A DNA stretch of 64,000 nucleotides from Sulfurimonas sp. (GCA_028689055.1 JAQTWZ010000007.1:1-64000), one strand, 5' to 3'. Counted from the stretch's first letter, positions 17,787 through 26,393 are shown. Numbers and translations: made by a program. The notes: a model not told the origin generated them from the sequence alone.

Positions 17787-18490
17787 GTGTATTATGTTGG
17801 AATTGATGTTACAAAAGAAAAACATTATGTTCGTATCTTGGGTAGTACTAATGAGTTTGCCTTCAAACCATTTTGGATATATTCAGGTCTACTTGGTCTT
17901 AGAGAGTTACTTAAGAGATTAGCTGAATTATTCCTTGATAATGATGATTTTATTATAGGCGTAGAATCAACAGGTGCATTTAGTGGAAATCTCTATGAGT
18001 ATATTACAGATGCTGATTATTAAGTGATACTTTTAAACTCTTGTCAAACTACAAAGAATAGAGACTTTAGCACTATGAGAAAGATTAAAAACGATTCAAT
18101 TGATGCATATGTAATTGCCGAGTTTTTATCTAGCAATAAATATAAAGTGAATCATATTAGCAGTGAGAAGATTCCCATCTGATAAAGCTTTGATTGGCTA
18201 TTTAGGTCTTTATCCTACTCAGTATCAATTAGGAAACTCTTTATCCGTTGGCAGGCTTGCGAAGCGAGGTATTCAATAGCTCTAAGCATGCCCTTTATAT
18301 GGCTACTGTATCTTCTGTGCTCCATAACGATGAACTTAGAAATAAAGTATTATCTGGCAAAAGTACAAAAAAGCAACTATCATGCACTCAATTTTTAAAT
18401 ACAATACACCTCACAATTCAAAAAGAGCTCTGGTCTCTAAATGATATTAATACAGTTAGTTTTAACACTTGTGAAACAATGAGTTTTTAA
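17787..18490 (+). pseudogene. IS110-family transposase, broken
   Basis: The first 79 codons (GTG start) give an IS110 DEDD N-terminus with YVGIDVTKEKHYV and an Asp/Glu-rich IIGVESTGAF segment. A TAA at 18021 interrupts it, but the same frame continues past the stop with the family's QTTKN...RKIKNDSIDAYVIAEFL segment up to about 18178. The central part is missing. The C-terminal domain then appears in other frames: PSDKALIGYLGLYPTQYQLG near 18178-18240 and SSKHALYMATVSSVLHNDELRNKV near 18275-18350. One stop, an internal deletion and at least two frameshifts make it non-functional. Confidence 0.85.
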
Positions 18491-18828
18491 GGAACACGAC
18501 CAAATAATATAACCTCTAAACTATGCGGTTATACCTTAGTATTTGATCATCTGAGTATTCGTAATTTTACAAATACTCAAATAATGAAAGACATTTTCAA
18601 TGTCTATAAAGAATAGCTCCTCGTTTAAGATATTCTTTATAGGATGTTTTTTACATTTTTGTGAGTATATCCTATGCTTTATTTTTTATACCTTATGCTT
18701 ACTTTTTTAAGGTAAGTCCCACCCACAAGATACACTATATTTATCACTTTTTATTTTTTATTGATATTAGGGTAGTTCTAAAACCCCTCCCATAAGGATA
18801 GAGTTTTTAGAAGTCCTCATCAATGCCA
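18491..18828. other. Gene-free interval with hairpins
   Basis: This stretch after the IS110 pseudogene contains several inverted repeats (ATAACC/GGTTAT around 18510-18533; TTCTAAAAC/GTTTTTAGAA at 18776-18812) but no credible gene. It is probably the remains of mobile-element ends. Confidence 0.5.
18604..18655 (+). terminator. Strong hairpin with T-rich tail
   Basis: A perfect 12-bp stem, CTATAAAGAATA (18604-18615) with TATTCTTTATAG (18631-18642), is followed by GATGTTTTTTAC. It looks like a rho-independent terminator downstream of the IS110 remnant. Confidence 0.6.
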
Positions 18829-19054
18829 TTAAGTTAAGCTAATAAAATCATTTGTTTGCATTATATTTTTCTTAATTTTCAATATTTTCTTTTTGAGATG
18901 ATTTACCAAGTTTGTAGCTATTGTAGATTTATGAATATCTCCATCAAGTCTTTGTTTTAATTGTCTATTTTGTTTTATAGTAATTGTATTTGTCAGAAAG
19001 AGTTCCCCCATTTATTCTAGCATATCATCTAATGGTTTATCTGAATAACTGACC

Positions 19055-19290
19055 TTACGCACCTTTTAATTTCCGTAGTTCCAAAAAAGCCATTTGATTG
19101 GCACGAATTAAAAGTTTGGTTCTAAGGGCGAAATGATTTAGTGCATGTTTTATTTTCAATACTTCAAGTTTGAATACTGAATATATAGCCATAAATACAT
19201 GATTGGCTTGGGTTTTAATCGTCTTTGTTGGAGATTTAGCTAAAGCGGCATTAGATTTCAATGATTTATACCGTCTGTATAAAGTTCAAC
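19055..19290 (-). pseudogene. C-terminal scrap of a DDE transposase
   Basis: On the minus strand the peptide YRRYKSLKSNAALAKSPTKT, then HVFMAIYSVFKLEVLKIK and HFALRTKLLIRANQMAFLELRKL, has the look of the conserved C-terminal end of a large DDE transposase family (the HKSLKxNAxLxKSPTKT type). The frame is cut by a stop just upstream near 19290, and the catalytic domain is absent. Further decayed sequence extends to about 18829. It is a relic without function. Confidence 0.7.
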
Positions 19291-19497
19291 GTAATCTGTT
19301 TTCATACTTTGTCAATTTTCCCAAAATGGGAAATAACTATGTTATACTTTACGACTCTTTAATTGGGGTGTAAGCAAAGAGAGTGCTGTTTCTTAGCACT
19401 CTGGATTAAAAAATATTATGACGGGACTCCACTAATCATAGTTTCAGACTTTTTTGATAAAATCATCACAAATAAACCAATACAAAGAAATTTACTT
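19291..19497 (+). promoter_or_regulatory. Upstream region of the torD-like cluster
   Basis: It holds a TTTCCC/GGGAAA hairpin (19317-19333), a TATACT possible -10 at 19343-19348, and a strong AGAGTGCT/AGCACTCT hairpin (19380-19387 with 19395-19402), which may be a leader structure. The orientation of the repeat is opposite to a CIRCE element. Confidence 0.4.
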
Positions 19498-20115
19498 ATG
19501 GAACAAACACAAGCAAGAGCCAATATTTATGCTCTTTTGTCTCGAACACTTATTCAAGAACTTGATGCACAGACATTGCAAATCATCAAAAACGATGCAA
19601 ATATTATGGATTTTTTGCCTACTTTTAAAGAGTGGAAAGCTTTGGATGAATTTTCTGATGCGGTACTTTTGGAAGAGCATATGAACCCGGACTTTGTAAA
19701 TCTTTCTCTTTTGCACCTTATCCCGTATGAAACTTTTTATACGCGTGAAGATCAGATGATAGAAACAGGCGGGGCAAACCCTGTGACGGATATGTATAGC
19801 GCTTATGATTTTATGGTGGATTATGAAGTCTCTCGTACTATCTCAGCAGATCATATCGGCGTAGAATACGAGTTCATGCATCACCTTGCAAAAGCAGAGC
19901 TCAAAGCGCGAGAAGAGGGTGACATGAGCGCCGTTGCAGAACTCCAAAATATTCAAAAAGAGTTCTTAAACAAACATCTTTTGGTTTGGGCACCAATGTA
20001 TCTTATCAGTATGAAATACGAAGCTAGAACGCCGCTTTATTATGATGTAGCGGATATGGCGTTGGAGTTTATCCTCAGCGACAATGAATATCTAAATAAA
20101 GAGCTTTTGGCATAA
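19498..20115 (+). CDS. TorD-family molybdoenzyme chaperone
   Basis: A 205-residue, all-helical protein of the TorD/DmsD family, with acidic helices and the family-typical HLIPYETFYTRED and DHIGVEYEFMHHL segments (the E/D-x-x-x-HxA-like region). These chaperones hold the Tat-targeted catalytic subunit of molybdoenzymes until cofactor is inserted. The start at 19498 is chosen because family homology begins there; a longer frame from 19363 would add an unlikely extension through the upstream hairpin. It overlaps the following ferredoxin gene by one base. The client may be a formate dehydrogenase outside the window or the complex at 0.3-5.2 kb. Confidence 0.85.
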   Translation: MEQTQARANIYALLSRTLIQELDAQTLQIIKNDANIMDFLPTFKEWKALDEFSDAVLLEEHMNPDFVNLSLLHLIPYETFYTREDQMIETGGANPVTDMYSAYDFMVDYEVSRTISADHIGVEYEFMHHLAKAELKAREEGDMSAVAELQNIQKEFLNKHLLVWAPMYLISMKYEARTPLYYDVADMALEFILSDNEYLNKELLA

Positions 20116-21218
20116 TGTCCCTACTGCACTTAGAAGCAAGTAAATGTGTCCGTTCTTTGAGCGTGGATAGTCAATGTAATAAATGTGAAGTAGTCTGTCC
20201 GACTGCGGCGATAGTCGTGGGAGACAATCCCCTTCCTTCTATCAATTTTTCCGCCTGTGTCAGTTGTGGCGCTTGCCATGGAATATGTCCGAGTGAAGCC
20301 CTTGGTTTGGAAAATTTTAACGCTACGGACTTCTTTTTTGATTTTGTAGAAGAGAAAGAGGCGCATCTTATTTCGTGTAGAAAAAATGTTCCCTGTATCG
20401 CAGCTTTGAGCGTTGAGCATCTCATCTCTATTGCCGTACTCAAAAAAGAGCTTGTGCTGGATACGGGATATTGTCATAGTTGTGAGATTGCTACGACCTG
20501 TTATAAGCAGATACTCCAAAACTATGAAGAGGCGAGTTATCTGCTTGAAGCGATGGAAAATGATGCAAATGTGCGACTTGAAGATGTTTCGTATGTCGAT
20601 GATGCAAAACCAAGTGACAGAAGAGATTTTTTAAGTGCTATCAATCTTGCGACCATAGGAAAAGTAAAAAAGAGTTTTGAAGATGAGGTGAAAAAAGCGA
20701 GTGACGAACTCACAGCGCACACCTTACAAAAGACGGATATCGCACTGCTGAAGCAAAAACGCATACCGCAAAAACGCAAGATATTTTTTACAGCCATAAA
20801 AAGAGTGCAGAAGCCTTCACAGTTTCATATCGTAGATGCTTCAGAGGTAAGTTTTACTTCACAGAAAATCATGGATGCGTCATTGTGTACGGCATGTCAG
20901 ATGTGTTACCGCGTTTGCCCCAGCGGCGCGCTGAGTTCTGATATCAAAAACTCAAAGATAGACTTTGATCCTTTTTTATGTATCAAGTGTCACATTTGTC
21001 ATGATGTTTGTGCGACAGATGCACTCACACTCTCAGGTGCATACAATGTCAAAGAGTTTTTTGAACCGACTGTAGTCAACCTGATCTCTTTTAAGGTCAG
21101 AAGATGTGATGAGTGCGATATGATCTTTAGCACAAATTCACCTCAGAGACTCTGCCCAAGATGTAAGGTCGAAGAAGAAGAAGCACGCTCCCTTTGGGGC
21201 ATAACGGAGGATATGTAG
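20115..21218 (+). CDS. Multi-cluster ferredoxin-like protein (formate-dehydrogenase-associated type)
   Basis: A 367-residue cytosolic iron-sulfur protein. The N-terminal half has CxxC...CP groups (CNKCEVVCP, CVSCGACHGICP) and a middle CHSCEIATTC. The C-terminal half has two more ferredoxin clusters (CTACQMCYRVCP, CIKCHICHDVC) and a rubredoxin/zinc-ribbon-like tail (CDEC...CPRC). Lying between a TorD chaperone and an AroE-like gene, it resembles the accessory ferredoxins next to formate dehydrogenase in Campylobacterota. A role in cofactor assembly or electron supply to the enzyme is inferred from context. It starts in the TAATG overlap with torD. Confidence 0.8.
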   Translation: MSLLHLEASKCVRSLSVDSQCNKCEVVCPTAAIVVGDNPLPSINFSACVSCGACHGICPSEALGLENFNATDFFFDFVEEKEAHLISCRKNVPCIAALSVEHLISIAVLKKELVLDTGYCHSCEIATTCYKQILQNYEEASYLLEAMENDANVRLEDVSYVDDAKPSDRRDFLSAINLATIGKVKKSFEDEVKKASDELTAHTLQKTDIALLKQKRIPQKRKIFFTAIKRVQKPSQFHIVDASEVSFTSQKIMDASLCTACQMCYRVCPSGALSSDIKNSKIDFDPFLCIKCHICHDVCATDALTLSGAYNVKEFFEPTVVNLISFKVRRCDECDMIFSTNSPQRLCPRCKVEEEEARSLWGITEDM

Positions 21219-21219
21219 T

Positions 21220-21978
21220 ATGATGAACAATGCAAATGAAATATCACGCCAAACAAAACTCTATGGATATATAGGTGAACATGCCGGCTCATCTAGGTTT
21301 TGTACGGTGATAAACAAAAGTTTTAAAGAAAACGCAGATGATGCGATGATGATACCTATGAATATCCGCGAGGATGATTTGTATTTTACGATATCAAACA
21401 TACGCCAATCACATCTTCATGGAGTGGTCATTTCCAGTGAATACACTCAAAGTGTAGTTGAGATACTTGATGAAGCTTCGCAGCTTGTCAAACGCAGCGA
21501 TATGTGCGATATCATCTATAAAAAAGAGGAAAAACTTCACGGTGATATCTTTAGTTTGCGTGCTCTTAGTGAGCATCTTAAAGATTTGTCCGCCACAAAA
21601 ATAGCGATCATAGGAGTAAACCCTTATGCAAAAGCTTTTTCATTTTTGGCGTGTGGTTTTTCTGTGAGTTATTTTCATGAAAACTTAGAAGAGTTGATGG
21701 CTTTTACCCAAGAGGTAGAAATCCGTGATGCGGATCTCAACCGTCTAGCAGAGGGAATGTCGGTCGATCTCTCAGGATATGACGCAGTTTTGGATTTTTC
21801 GGATATGAGTAGTTTTGAGATGATTAAAAAATTGCCAAAACATAATCTAGATATGAAAAACGACAAGCAGTTTTCTGCTTTGAAACAAAGAGTACATGAG
21901 CTAGGCACAAGCTACACAAGCACAGATATGATAATCGATAAACTTTGTACAACAGCCTACAGAGCAATAAAAAAGTAA
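21220..21978 (+). CDS. Degenerate shikimate-dehydrogenase-like (AroE-like) protein
   Basis: A 252-residue protein whose N-terminal half follows the AroE plan: YGYIGEHAGSSRFCTVINKSFKENADDAMMIP resembles the YGVIGxPxxHSLSPxIHNxxF opening, and a substrate-domain-like region ends near SAR. The catalytic NVTxPYK stretch is replaced by GVVISSEYTQ, so the key lysine is gone, and the glycine-rich dinucleotide loop is weak (KIAIIGVNPYAKAF). It is therefore unlikely to be a shikimate dehydrogenase. Its position between the ferredoxin gene and a conserved unknown gene in a molybdoenzyme-maturation cluster suggests recruitment to another job. One base separates it from the previous stop. Confidence 0.6.
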   Translation: MMNNANEISRQTKLYGYIGEHAGSSRFCTVINKSFKENADDAMMIPMNIREDDLYFTISNIRQSHLHGVVISSEYTQSVVEILDEASQLVKRSDMCDIIYKKEEKLHGDIFSLRALSEHLKDLSATKIAIIGVNPYAKAFSFLACGFSVSYFHENLEELMAFTQEVEIRDADLNRLAEGMSVDLSGYDAVLDFSDMSSFEMIKKLPKHNLDMKNDKQFSALKQRVHELGTSYTSTDMIIDKLCTTAYRAIKK

Positions 21979-21998
21979 ATAAATAAAGGATAATTAGA

Positions 21999-22505
21999 AT
22001 GAATAAAGATGATTTTGGCGATTTGAGAGTTGAGTTTGATAAGTTTGTTCGTGAGAAATGTTCACTAGAGGGAGAAGAGGGTGCGAGTCAAAATCCTGAT
22101 GCCGGAGATAAAGTAGATGAAGAGCCGGTTCCTCAGTTTGTTGATGCACTCACTACAAAGTTATTGGCACCGGCACACAGCGGTATCTATCTTTCGCGTT
22201 TGGATATCAAACGTATAGCTGAAGCAATAGATGAGTCTCTTCCGATCAAAGAACGTCTCAAAATGGTACGCGCACTCTTTAGACATACGACAAAAAAAGA
22301 GTATCTTGAGCGTGCATTTGGCGAGATAAACAAACACATCAACGGGCGTATCTTTATCTATGAAGAACTCTCAGAAGCTTTTCCTGCATCAAAAAGTCAC
22401 TTCGACAATCATATAAATAAAGCAAAAAAAACGATGAAGATGTTTGAAAGTATCGTAGAGGATTTTGAAGAGATAGAACCGACGGATGACCCTTTGATAA
22501 TTTGA
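21999..22505 (+). CDS. Conserved protein of unknown function in the TorD/ferredoxin cluster
   Basis: A 168-residue soluble, acidic protein without signal or membrane segments. The first 45 residues are acidic and low-complexity; the rest (from PQFVDALTTKLL) is predicted helical and ends with an acidic tail. No catalytic motif is recognised. AAAGGA precedes the ATG and it follows the AroE-like gene by 20 bp on the same strand, so it is the last member of this four-gene cluster. I know of no function for it. Confidence 0.75.
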   Translation: MNKDDFGDLRVEFDKFVREKCSLEGEEGASQNPDAGDKVDEEPVPQFVDALTTKLLAPAHSGIYLSRLDIKRIAEAIDESLPIKERLKMVRALFRHTTKKEYLERAFGEINKHINGRIFIYEELSEAFPASKSHFDNHINKAKKTMKMFESIVEDFEEIEPTDDPLII

Positions 22506-22511
22506 GGGTTT

Positions 22512-22532
22512 GCGGGAGAGTTAGATTCCCGC
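22512..22532. terminator. Hairpin between convergent genes
   Basis: GCGGGA (22512-22517) pairs with TCCCGC (22527-22532). It lies between the end of the torD cluster and pgpA and includes the pgpA stop codon, so it can serve both strands. Confidence 0.5.
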
Positions 22533-23024
22533 TATTTGAAGATAGCCCTGCCATAAAACAGCGCTGAGTATTCCCGCGGTAAAACCTGCGATGATATCAT
22601 CGCCCATCACACCTACACCGCCTTTTGCTTCCCGATCGATACGACCGATAATAGAAGGTTTTGTGATGTCAAAATATCTAAAAAGCACAAAAGACAAAAG
22701 CGACTGGATAAGAAAACCATTCTCAAACGCAGTGACTTCTGAAAAACCTACGCTCATGGCGGGTGCGACGCTGAGTGCAAACCACATACCCGCAAGCTCA
22801 TCTATTACGATGCTTTGATGGTCGTGTAAGCCCGTCTGTGCTTCATACTTGTTTATCTCTCTGATGGCAATGATACTAATAAGTGAAGTGGCCAAAAAAA
22901 GTGTATAGGCATCAAAGTAGATGAGAATAAGCATACCAAATGGAAGTGCTACGAGTGTGCCTACTGTTCCCGGTGCTTTGGGCGATAAACCGCTGTAGCC
23001 AAGAGTCAAAAAAAATCTGTTCAT
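22521..23024 (-). CDS. pgpA: Phosphatidylglycerophosphatase A
   Basis: A 167-residue inner-membrane phosphatase of phospholipid synthesis, converting phosphatidylglycerol phosphate to phosphatidylglycerol. It has the PgpA features: an N-terminal GYSGLSPKAPGTVGTL segment, the metal-binding IVIDELAGMW motif near residue 90 and a C-terminal GDDIIAGFTAG segment, with about four membrane helices. It follows the sulfate-adenylyltransferase-like gene on the minus strand, an order known to me from Campylobacter jejuni. Confidence 0.92.
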   Translation of the reverse strand: MNRFFLTLGYSGLSPKAPGTVGTLVALPFGMLILIYFDAYTLFLATSLISIIAIREINKYEAQTGLHDHQSIVIDELAGMWFALSVAPAMSVGFSEVTAFENGFLIQSLLSFVLFRYFDITKPSIIGRIDREAKGGVGVMGDDIIAGFTAGILSAVLWQGYLQIAGI

Positions 23025-23038
23025 TGCGTTTTCCTCTC

Positions 23039-24229
23039 TTATGTCAGCGAAGTTGTCTGATACATTTTCATAAATTCTAAATAAAAATCTTTTTCCGTAT
23101 GCTCTTCCAAAAGTCCTCCCGCAGGAAGCAGGTGGTAGTAGAGTTTTTCGAGATTTTTAAAGCGGTTTGGAATCAGTTTAGAGAGTATAAACGCAGAGAT
23201 CTCTTTTCTGATAAGTACAGCAGGCGGTAAAATACCAAGTTCCAAAAGCTCTAATATCGAGTCTGAATGGTAAGAGATTTGGTGATGTTGTCCGTGCGGG
23301 CAGCTTGATTTTGAGACAAGCGTTCGGCATTTGTCACAGTAAACATATTCGCTGGAAATTTTGATTTCCATATCGATGCCGACTACTTTATCGATGATAG
23401 ATTTGTTGGAGTTACAGTCATAAAACATACCCAGACCTGCATGGTTTCTGCCGACACTCATTCTATTACAGCCATAGTTACTCGCCACAATAGCATCAAT
23501 GATAATTTCGTTGTAACCTGCAAAAATATAGCTGTTCTCAAGAGGAACAATGATGACACGATTTTTTGGGAGATAGTTATTGATAAAAAATTCCAAAGAC
23601 TCTTTGCGTATATCATAACTGAGATTTTGGTTGTTGTAGGGTTTGAGTAAAAAGATGATGAGTAAATCTGTAGCATCAAGCGTTTCACGGATAAGGCGCT
23701 CATGTGCTCTGTGTAGAGGATTTGCCGCCATAAAAAGAGAGCTTATGTGTTTGGCACCCATAAGCTCTTTCGCCTCTTTGATAGCTTTGATATTTTCATT
23801 TTCTTTTGGATCAGCGAGGATGTATTCCCCGCAAATAGCAAGTTTTCCTAGTCGTTTTATAGTGTTCATAACACCCGGATGTCCCAAATCATCTGTTCCA
23901 TAGATATGTTTGGTTCGCTCACTTGGATTTATCTCAAAAACTTCATCTACAATAAGTGTTGCGAAAAGTTCATTGTTGCAAAAGATATCAAGTGTTTCGC
24001 CTTTGTGAAGAGATTTTAGGACTTGGTGGTTCATTTTGCCCGAAGGTGCTAGGATAAACGGGAAAGGGAAAGACTTGCCATCTACGAGTGAAGTCTCAAG
24101 TACGACTTTGGATTCTGCCTCTCCCATCAGTTTTGTGACGGGATACAGAAGTCCACCTTTGACAAGTTCAAGTACCGAAGCTGCCTCTTTGTCGATGAAA
24201 AGTGTTTTATTTTTTCTTGATGATGTCAT
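23039..24229 (-). CDS. Divergent sulfate adenylyltransferase-like protein
   Basis: A 396-residue member of the ATP-sulfurylase fold: an N-terminal PUA-like domain, then an adenylyltransferase domain with NPLHRAHERL near residue 175 and GRNHAGLGMFYD near 275, and a zinc-ribbon-like CDKC...CPHGQHH region near 315. Several catalytic-site positions are changed. The usual QTRNPxHRAHE has become MAANPLHRAHE, losing the Gln and Arg that hold sulfate and ATP, and the later ISGTxIR stretch reads SYHSDS. It may not make APS. The start at 24229 gives MTSSRKNKT, with homology beginning soon after, and overlaps the HP1021-like gene by 23 bp. The ispDF / regulator / Sat-like / pgpA order is conserved in Campylobacter. 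Confidence 0.7.
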   Translation of the reverse strand: MTSSRKNKTLFIDKEAASVLELVKGGLLYPVTKLMGEAESKVVLETSLVDGKSFPFPFILAPSGKMNHQVLKSLHKGETLDIFCNNELFATLIVDEVFEINPSERTKHIYGTDDLGHPGVMNTIKRLGKLAICGEYILADPKENENIKAIKEAKELMGAKHISSLFMAANPLHRAHERLIRETLDATDLLIIFLLKPYNNQNLSYDIRKESLEFFINNYLPKNRVIIVPLENSYIFAGYNEIIIDAIVASNYGCNRMSVGRNHAGLGMFYDCNSNKSIIDKVVGIDMEIKISSEYVYCDKCRTLVSKSSCPHGQHHQISYHSDSILELLELGILPPAVLIRKEISAFILSKLIPNRFKNLEKLYYHLLPAGGLLEEHTEKDFYLEFMKMYQTTSLT

Positions 24230-25094
24230 ACTTTTTTCTCTTTTCCCATAAGCTTTTTCTCGAAATTCCGAGTTTTTTGGAGAGTTCAGTGTCTGGATAT
24301 TTATTTTGGTAGTTGAGAACAATATATCGTACATAGTCCTCTATCGGAAGAATGTCACCCTTATCAAAGATGTTGTTTTCGCTTTTCATTTCTATAATCT
24401 GGTATTTTACATCTTCTATTTTATCACTGCTTGTAACGATAACTTTTTTGTTTGCAATCAAGTCACAAAAGATTTTTTTATCACTTTTTTTGAGCACTTG
24501 ATAATCAATAACATAGATGATGGTATTTTGAGGCAGGGAATCTATCTCACTCATCGCCTTGGGATCGCTCAAACTTACAAAATGGATAGGTTTGTTTTTT
24601 TTGTGCGCATAATTAAAAGCAAAAGCATCTGCATATTTTTGAAAACTTGTTGCAATAAAAAGAGGTAGTTCAATGTGTTCGCTCGTATATTCATTTGAAA
24701 CACTTGAAAATGTATGATTGAGGTATTTTTCATAAGCACTATTGCGTCTTTTGAGCCGCTCATAGTCCTGATAGTGATCAATTTTGCGTATAAGTTCTTC
24801 AATCATAAAAGGCTTGAGGATATAATCTTTTGCGCCTGCGCTGAGAGGTTTTGAGACTGTATCATTGCTGATATAAGAGACCATAAGTATAACGATCGAC
24901 TTTTTAAAAGTTTCTATAACAGGAGTGAAATCCTGTCCATTGATATTTGTCGATAATAAAACGACATCATAATTAGTGCCCTTAATGGCATCTTTTGTTG
25001 ACGTACACATCTCACATGAATGACCCAACTCACCCAATTTTGTAGCGATACTTTGCGCTAGATAGACTTCATTTTCTATAATTAATATTTTCAT
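24207..25094 (-). CDS. HP1021-type atypical orphan response regulator
   Basis: A protein of about 295 residues: an N-terminal receiver-like domain, a middle region of unclear fold and a C-terminal Fis/NtrC-type helix-turn-helix (ELSKKLGISRKSLWEKRKKY). The phosphoacceptor position reads Ser (YDVVLLST near residue 48) rather than Asp, while the LKPF lysine remains, so control by phosphorylation is unlikely. Length, architecture and position beside ispDF match HP1021 of Helicobacter pylori and Cj1608 of Campylobacter jejuni, orphan regulators reported to bind the replication origin and many promoters. I chose the ATG at 25094 because AAAGGG lies at proper spacing. The ispDF stop lies just upstream. 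Confidence 0.82.
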   Translation of the reverse strand: MKILIIENEVYLAQSIATKLGELGHSCEMCTSTKDAIKGTNYDVVLLSTNINGQDFTPVIETFKKSIVILMVSYISNDTVSKPLSAGAKDYILKPFMIEELIRKIDHYQDYERLKRRNSAYEKYLNHTFSSVSNEYTSEHIELPLFIATSFQKYADAFAFNYAHKKNKPIHFVSLSDPKAMSEIDSLPQNTIIYVIDYQVLKKSDKKIFCDLIANKKVIVTSSDKIEDVKYQIIEMKSENNIFDKGDILPIEDYVRYIVLNYQNKYPDTELSKKLGISRKSLWEKRKKYDIIKKK

Positions 25095-25103
25095 CATCAC
25101 CCT

Positions 25104-26222
25104 TTATTTTGTCCAATCAAAATATTTTAAATTTGCATTTGCAAGTACACCGACACCTTCGCCTCTACCAATAAAGCCAAGTTTTTCAGTAGTGGTGGCT
25201 TTAATGTTTACTCTTGAAGAATCGATTTGCAAGATGGACGCTAATGTATGTCGCATCTCTAATTTATATACGCCAAGTTTTGGTTTTTCTGCTGCGATAG
25301 TGATATCTACATTGATGATGCAATATCCAAAATTTGTCAGTTTTTCTACGACTCTTTTGAGAAGTTCTTTTGAATCTATTCCTTTGTATGTAGCATCATT
25401 ATCAGGGAAAAGCATCCCGATATCTCCCATGCCGGCAGCACCTAAAAGTGCGTCGATAAGTGCATGGATAGCAACATCTCCATCGCTATGCGCTTTGAAA
25501 CCAAACGCAGAGTCTATTTTGACTCCGCCTAAAAACATCTCACCGCCATCATCAAAAGCATGGACATCAAAGCCGTTTCCGCTAAGGAGATCCAAAGATG
25601 GACCTTTTAAACAAGGCAGTTTTTTGAGGTCATGCATATAGGTTATCTTATGCGCCGCTTCATCTCCAAGAACAAAACTACGAGAGCCTCCATGAGCTAC
25701 GATGGCACTACTCTCATCTGTATATTCATTATCGTTTTGTAAGGCTTGTTTTAAGATGGCAGTGCGTGAGAGTTGGGGTGTTTGTACCAGTTTTACTTTT
25801 TCTCTATCTATAGTTACATCATCATAAACTATGGTATCGGAGGCTTTGAGATAGGGAACGATACAGTCTGCAGAAGATTTTTGAGAAAGGATGGTCGCTA
25901 AAAATGTTTCGTTTATACAGGCTCTTGCGATATCACTTACAAGAACATACTCCGTTTCTACCTCTGCAAGAGCGTTTTTCAAAGAGCCTTGTCTTGAGTC
26001 TGCGCCTTCTACAAAAGTATAAGCGGCGTAGTGTTTCATAAAGGCAAGATCATCTTTAGATGAGGTGATAATAATCTTTTTAAAAAGATTTGTCTCTTCG
26101 AGTCTTTGTGCTACAAATTGCCACAGAGGTTGATGGTCTATTCGAAGCCATTGCTTTTTGACTTGAAGAGCAAAACGGCTAGAAGTGCCTGCTGCAAGTA
26201 ATACGAGAGTTAAGTCAGACAA
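25104..26222 (-). CDS. ispDF: Bifunctional IspD/IspF isoprenoid enzyme
   Basis: A fused enzyme of the MEP pathway, about 372 residues. The N-terminal IspD half (LVLLAAGTSSRFALQVKKQWL) makes CDP-methylerythritol. The C-terminal IspF half starts at about residue 215 (GNGFDVHAF...GGVKIDSAFGFKAHSDGDV) and holds the zinc ligands (DVH and a later H) and IKATTTEKLGFIGRGEG. The fusion is common in Campylobacterota. The likely start is the TTG at 26222, with AGGAG six bases upstream; a longer frame begins at 26237. The HP1021-like gene follows after a few bases. Confidence 0.93.
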   Translation of the reverse strand: MSDLTLVLLAAGTSSRFALQVKKQWLRIDHQPLWQFVAQRLEETNLFKKIIITSSKDDLAFMKHYAAYTFVEGADSRQGSLKNALAEVETEYVLVSDIARACINETFLATILSQKSSADCIVPYLKASDTIVYDDVTIDREKVKLVQTPQLSRTAILKQALQNDNEYTDESSAIVAHGGSRSFVLGDEAAHKITYMHDLKKLPCLKGPSLDLLSGNGFDVHAFDDGGEMFLGGVKIDSAFGFKAHSDGDVAIHALIDALLGAAGMGDIGMLFPDNDATYKGIDSKELLKRVVEKLTNFGYCIINVDITIAAEKPKLGVYKLEMRHTLASILQIDSSRVNIKATTTEKLGFIGRGEGVGVLANANLKYFDWTK

Positions 26223-26364
26223 TAAGACTCCTGCCAAAAATGTGTTACGAAATTATACACAAAAAATCTGTTTTTCTCCTAAAAGGAAGGAGCTGTGATG
26301 CCTGTATGCAAGAGTATATAAAATATAAATTGAGTTAGATGACTTAATGCTACTTTAACTTTAT

Positions 26365-26393
26365 TTGACTATATTTCCAGTAAAGCATAATAA
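26365..26393 (+). promoter_or_regulatory. Putative promoter of thiC
   Basis: TTGACT (26365-26370) and TAATAA (26388-26393) are separated by 17 bases, about 20 bases before the thiC start codon with AGGAG between. No TPP riboswitch motif was found in the 174-bp upstream gap. Confidence 0.5.

Noticed and set aside
18829-19011. Sixty-residue minus-strand reading frame as a gene
   Set aside because: Lysine-rich, without ribosome site or recognisable family, and located within decayed transposase sequence.
19380-19402. CIRCE (HrcA) element
   Set aside because: The arms read AGAGTGCT then AGCACTCT, the reverse of the TTAGCACTC-N9-GAGTGCTAA order, and the downstream gene is a TorD chaperone rather than a heat-shock gene.
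21220-21978. Functional shikimate dehydrogenase AroE
   Set aside because: The catalytic lysine motif is replaced and the nucleotide-binding loop is weak.
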